Assembly (NCBI GenBank): GCA_963740065.1
Contig: CAVUCS010000005.1
Location: 1 to 5,296, forward strand
Origin: DASVDE01 sp963740065
GTDB taxonomy: Bacteria > Actinomycetota > Thermoleophilia > Solirubrobacterales > 70-9
Direction: 5' to 3'
Length of the DNA: 5,296 nt
Below the pieces are notes generated by a model. The model was not told where the DNA came from. It ran no database searches and saw nothing but the letters and a program-made list of their open reading frames with translations. This document shows positions 4,413 through 5,296 of this stretch, one piece after another (position 1 is the stretch's first letter; the number at the start of each line of letters is the position of its first letter). The translations under genes and the position numbers were made by a program.

Positions 4413-5296
4413 ATGAACGCGAAGCATCCTAGCCGCGCCGGCATCGCCGAACGCGTCGACGCAAAGGGGCGGAAGAGGTACCGCGGCACGGCCTTTGACG
4501 GCCGCGCCAAGCGCCACCTGTTCGGCCCCTGGACGCCCCACCTAGCCGAAGCTCGCGCGTGGCGGGTTGACGCCATGGCCCGACTCCAGGCCGGAACCCT
4601 CAGCGCCGCCGCCGGACCCACCATCGCCGCCGCCGCCGAGCAGTTCCTGGCGGGAATGGAGGCCGGGACGATCCGCAATCGATCAGGCGGGCGTTACAAG
4701 CCCAGCGTCGTCACCGTCTATCGCTGGGCCTTTGATTCCCACATCCTCCCGGCCCTCGGCCCGACGCGCCTTGGCCGCCTGAATCGCGCTGATGTCCAGC
4801 TGTGGGTCGACCAGCTCGCCGGCCAGGAGCTTGCAGCCAACACGATCCGCGGCACCGTCACGCCGCTGCAGGCTCTCTATGCCTGGGCCATTCCGCGGGG
4901 TCTTGCCCATGTAAGCCCCTGCGATCACCTTCGCCTGCCGAGTGGCGAGAAGGCCCGGGACAGGATCGCCACCTCATCCGAAGCCGCGAGCCTGATCGGG
5001 GCGCTTCCGGCGAAGGACCAGGCCGCGCTCGGCCTCGCTGTCTACGCGGGCCTCCGTATCGGCGAGCTCATGGCGATCGAGTGGGAGTCGATCGACCTGG
5101 ATGCTCGAAGCCTGCGCGTCACCCGAGCCTGGGACCCGAAGGCCAAGGTGTACCTCGAAGCGAAGTCGAAGGCTGGGCAGAACCGAGTCGTGCCGATCGG
5201 GGAACGGCTGGCCGCTCTTCTCGATGATCACCGCGTTCTGATGAATCATCCCCGGTCGGGGCTGCTGTTCCCTGGCCGCGACCCGAGCCGCCCTGT
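4413..5296 (+). CDS. int: Tyrosine recombinase (phage-type integrase), 3' end cut by the window
   Basis: The visible 294 residues carry the usual integrase domains. Residues 1-60 are a basic arm-type DNA-binding domain (KGRKRYRGTAFDGRAKRHLFGPW then a helix). Residues 70-165 are a SAM-like core-binding domain. The catalytic domain begins near 185 and includes AGLRIGELMAIEW (212-224) with the first catalytic arginine, R215, and AKSKAGQNRVVPI (250-262) with the beta-hairpin lysine, K251 or K253. The HxxR motif and nucleophilic tyrosine lie beyond base 5296, so activity cannot be judged. I chose the ATG at 4413 because GGAGG at 4400-4404 sits eight bases upstream; an in-frame ATG at 4398 would add five residues. 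It should catalyse site-specific integration and excision, probably with the upstream HTH protein. No attachment site is visible in the window. Confidence 0.93.
   Translation, partial: MNAKHPSRAGIAERVDAKGRKRYRGTAFDGRAKRHLFGPWTPHLAEARAWRVDAMARLQAGTLSAAAGPTIAAAAEQFLAGMEAGTIRNRSGGRYKPSVVTVYRWAFDSHILPALGPTRLGRLNRADVQLWVDQLAGQELAANTIRGTVTPLQALYAWAIPRGLAHVSPCDHLRLPSGEKARDRIATSSEAASLIGALPAKDQAALGLAVYAGLRIGELMAIEWESIDLDARSLRVTRAWDPKAKVYLEAKSKAGQNRVVPIGERLAALLDDHRVLMNHPRSGLLFPGRDPSRP

Overview
The window is GC-rich with strongly GC-biased third codon positions and is packed with short plus-strand genes. That suggests a high-GC Actinomycetota host; Thermoleophilia is a guess from the overall look and cannot be proven here. 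The content is that of an integrative mobile element (a prophage remnant, phage satellite or integrative plasmid). It ends in a tyrosine integrase cut by the window edge and contains an excisionase-like helix-turn-helix gene, a RepA/RecA-type ATPase, a stand-alone topoisomerase VI A/Spo11-like protein and three different small zinc-binding proteins. No capsid, tail, conjugation, ribosomal or tRNA gene is visible.

Layout. Bases 1-33 may be the tail of an upstream gene. A two-zinc-site protein follows (65-361). Bases 362-518 hold no convincing gene but carry a possible promoter (TAGAAT) and a UUCG-capped hairpin. Next come a charged, coiled-coil-like protein (532-1107), a protein ending in a textbook C2H2 zinc finger (1104-1448) and a 70-residue unknown (1445-1657). 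The ATPase region runs from 1654 to 3088. Its first part is read in a different frame from the P-loop domain, so there is a frame break near 1815-1880. The Mini-A/Spo11-like gene (3085-3918), HTH gene (3915-4139) and CCCH zinc protein (4136-4339) follow. A folded leader (4342-4398) precedes the integrase (4413 to the end).

Nearly every junction from 1104 to 4139 is a four-base ATGA overlap, so the block is probably one translationally coupled operon. A reasonable inference is that the ATPase and its partners act in replication or maintenance of the element, while HTH plus integrase handle excision and integration.

The most striking signal is nine copies of GGTGACTY/GAGTCACC in 162 bp (2839-3000), inside the 3' part of the ATPase gene. 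The copies lie in both orientations and in more than one codon phase, so they are conserved as DNA rather than as peptide. They are candidates for iterons of a replication origin, or operators, embedded in the initiator-like gene. The second is the Spo11-like nuclease/topoisomerase A subunit with no B subunit in view.
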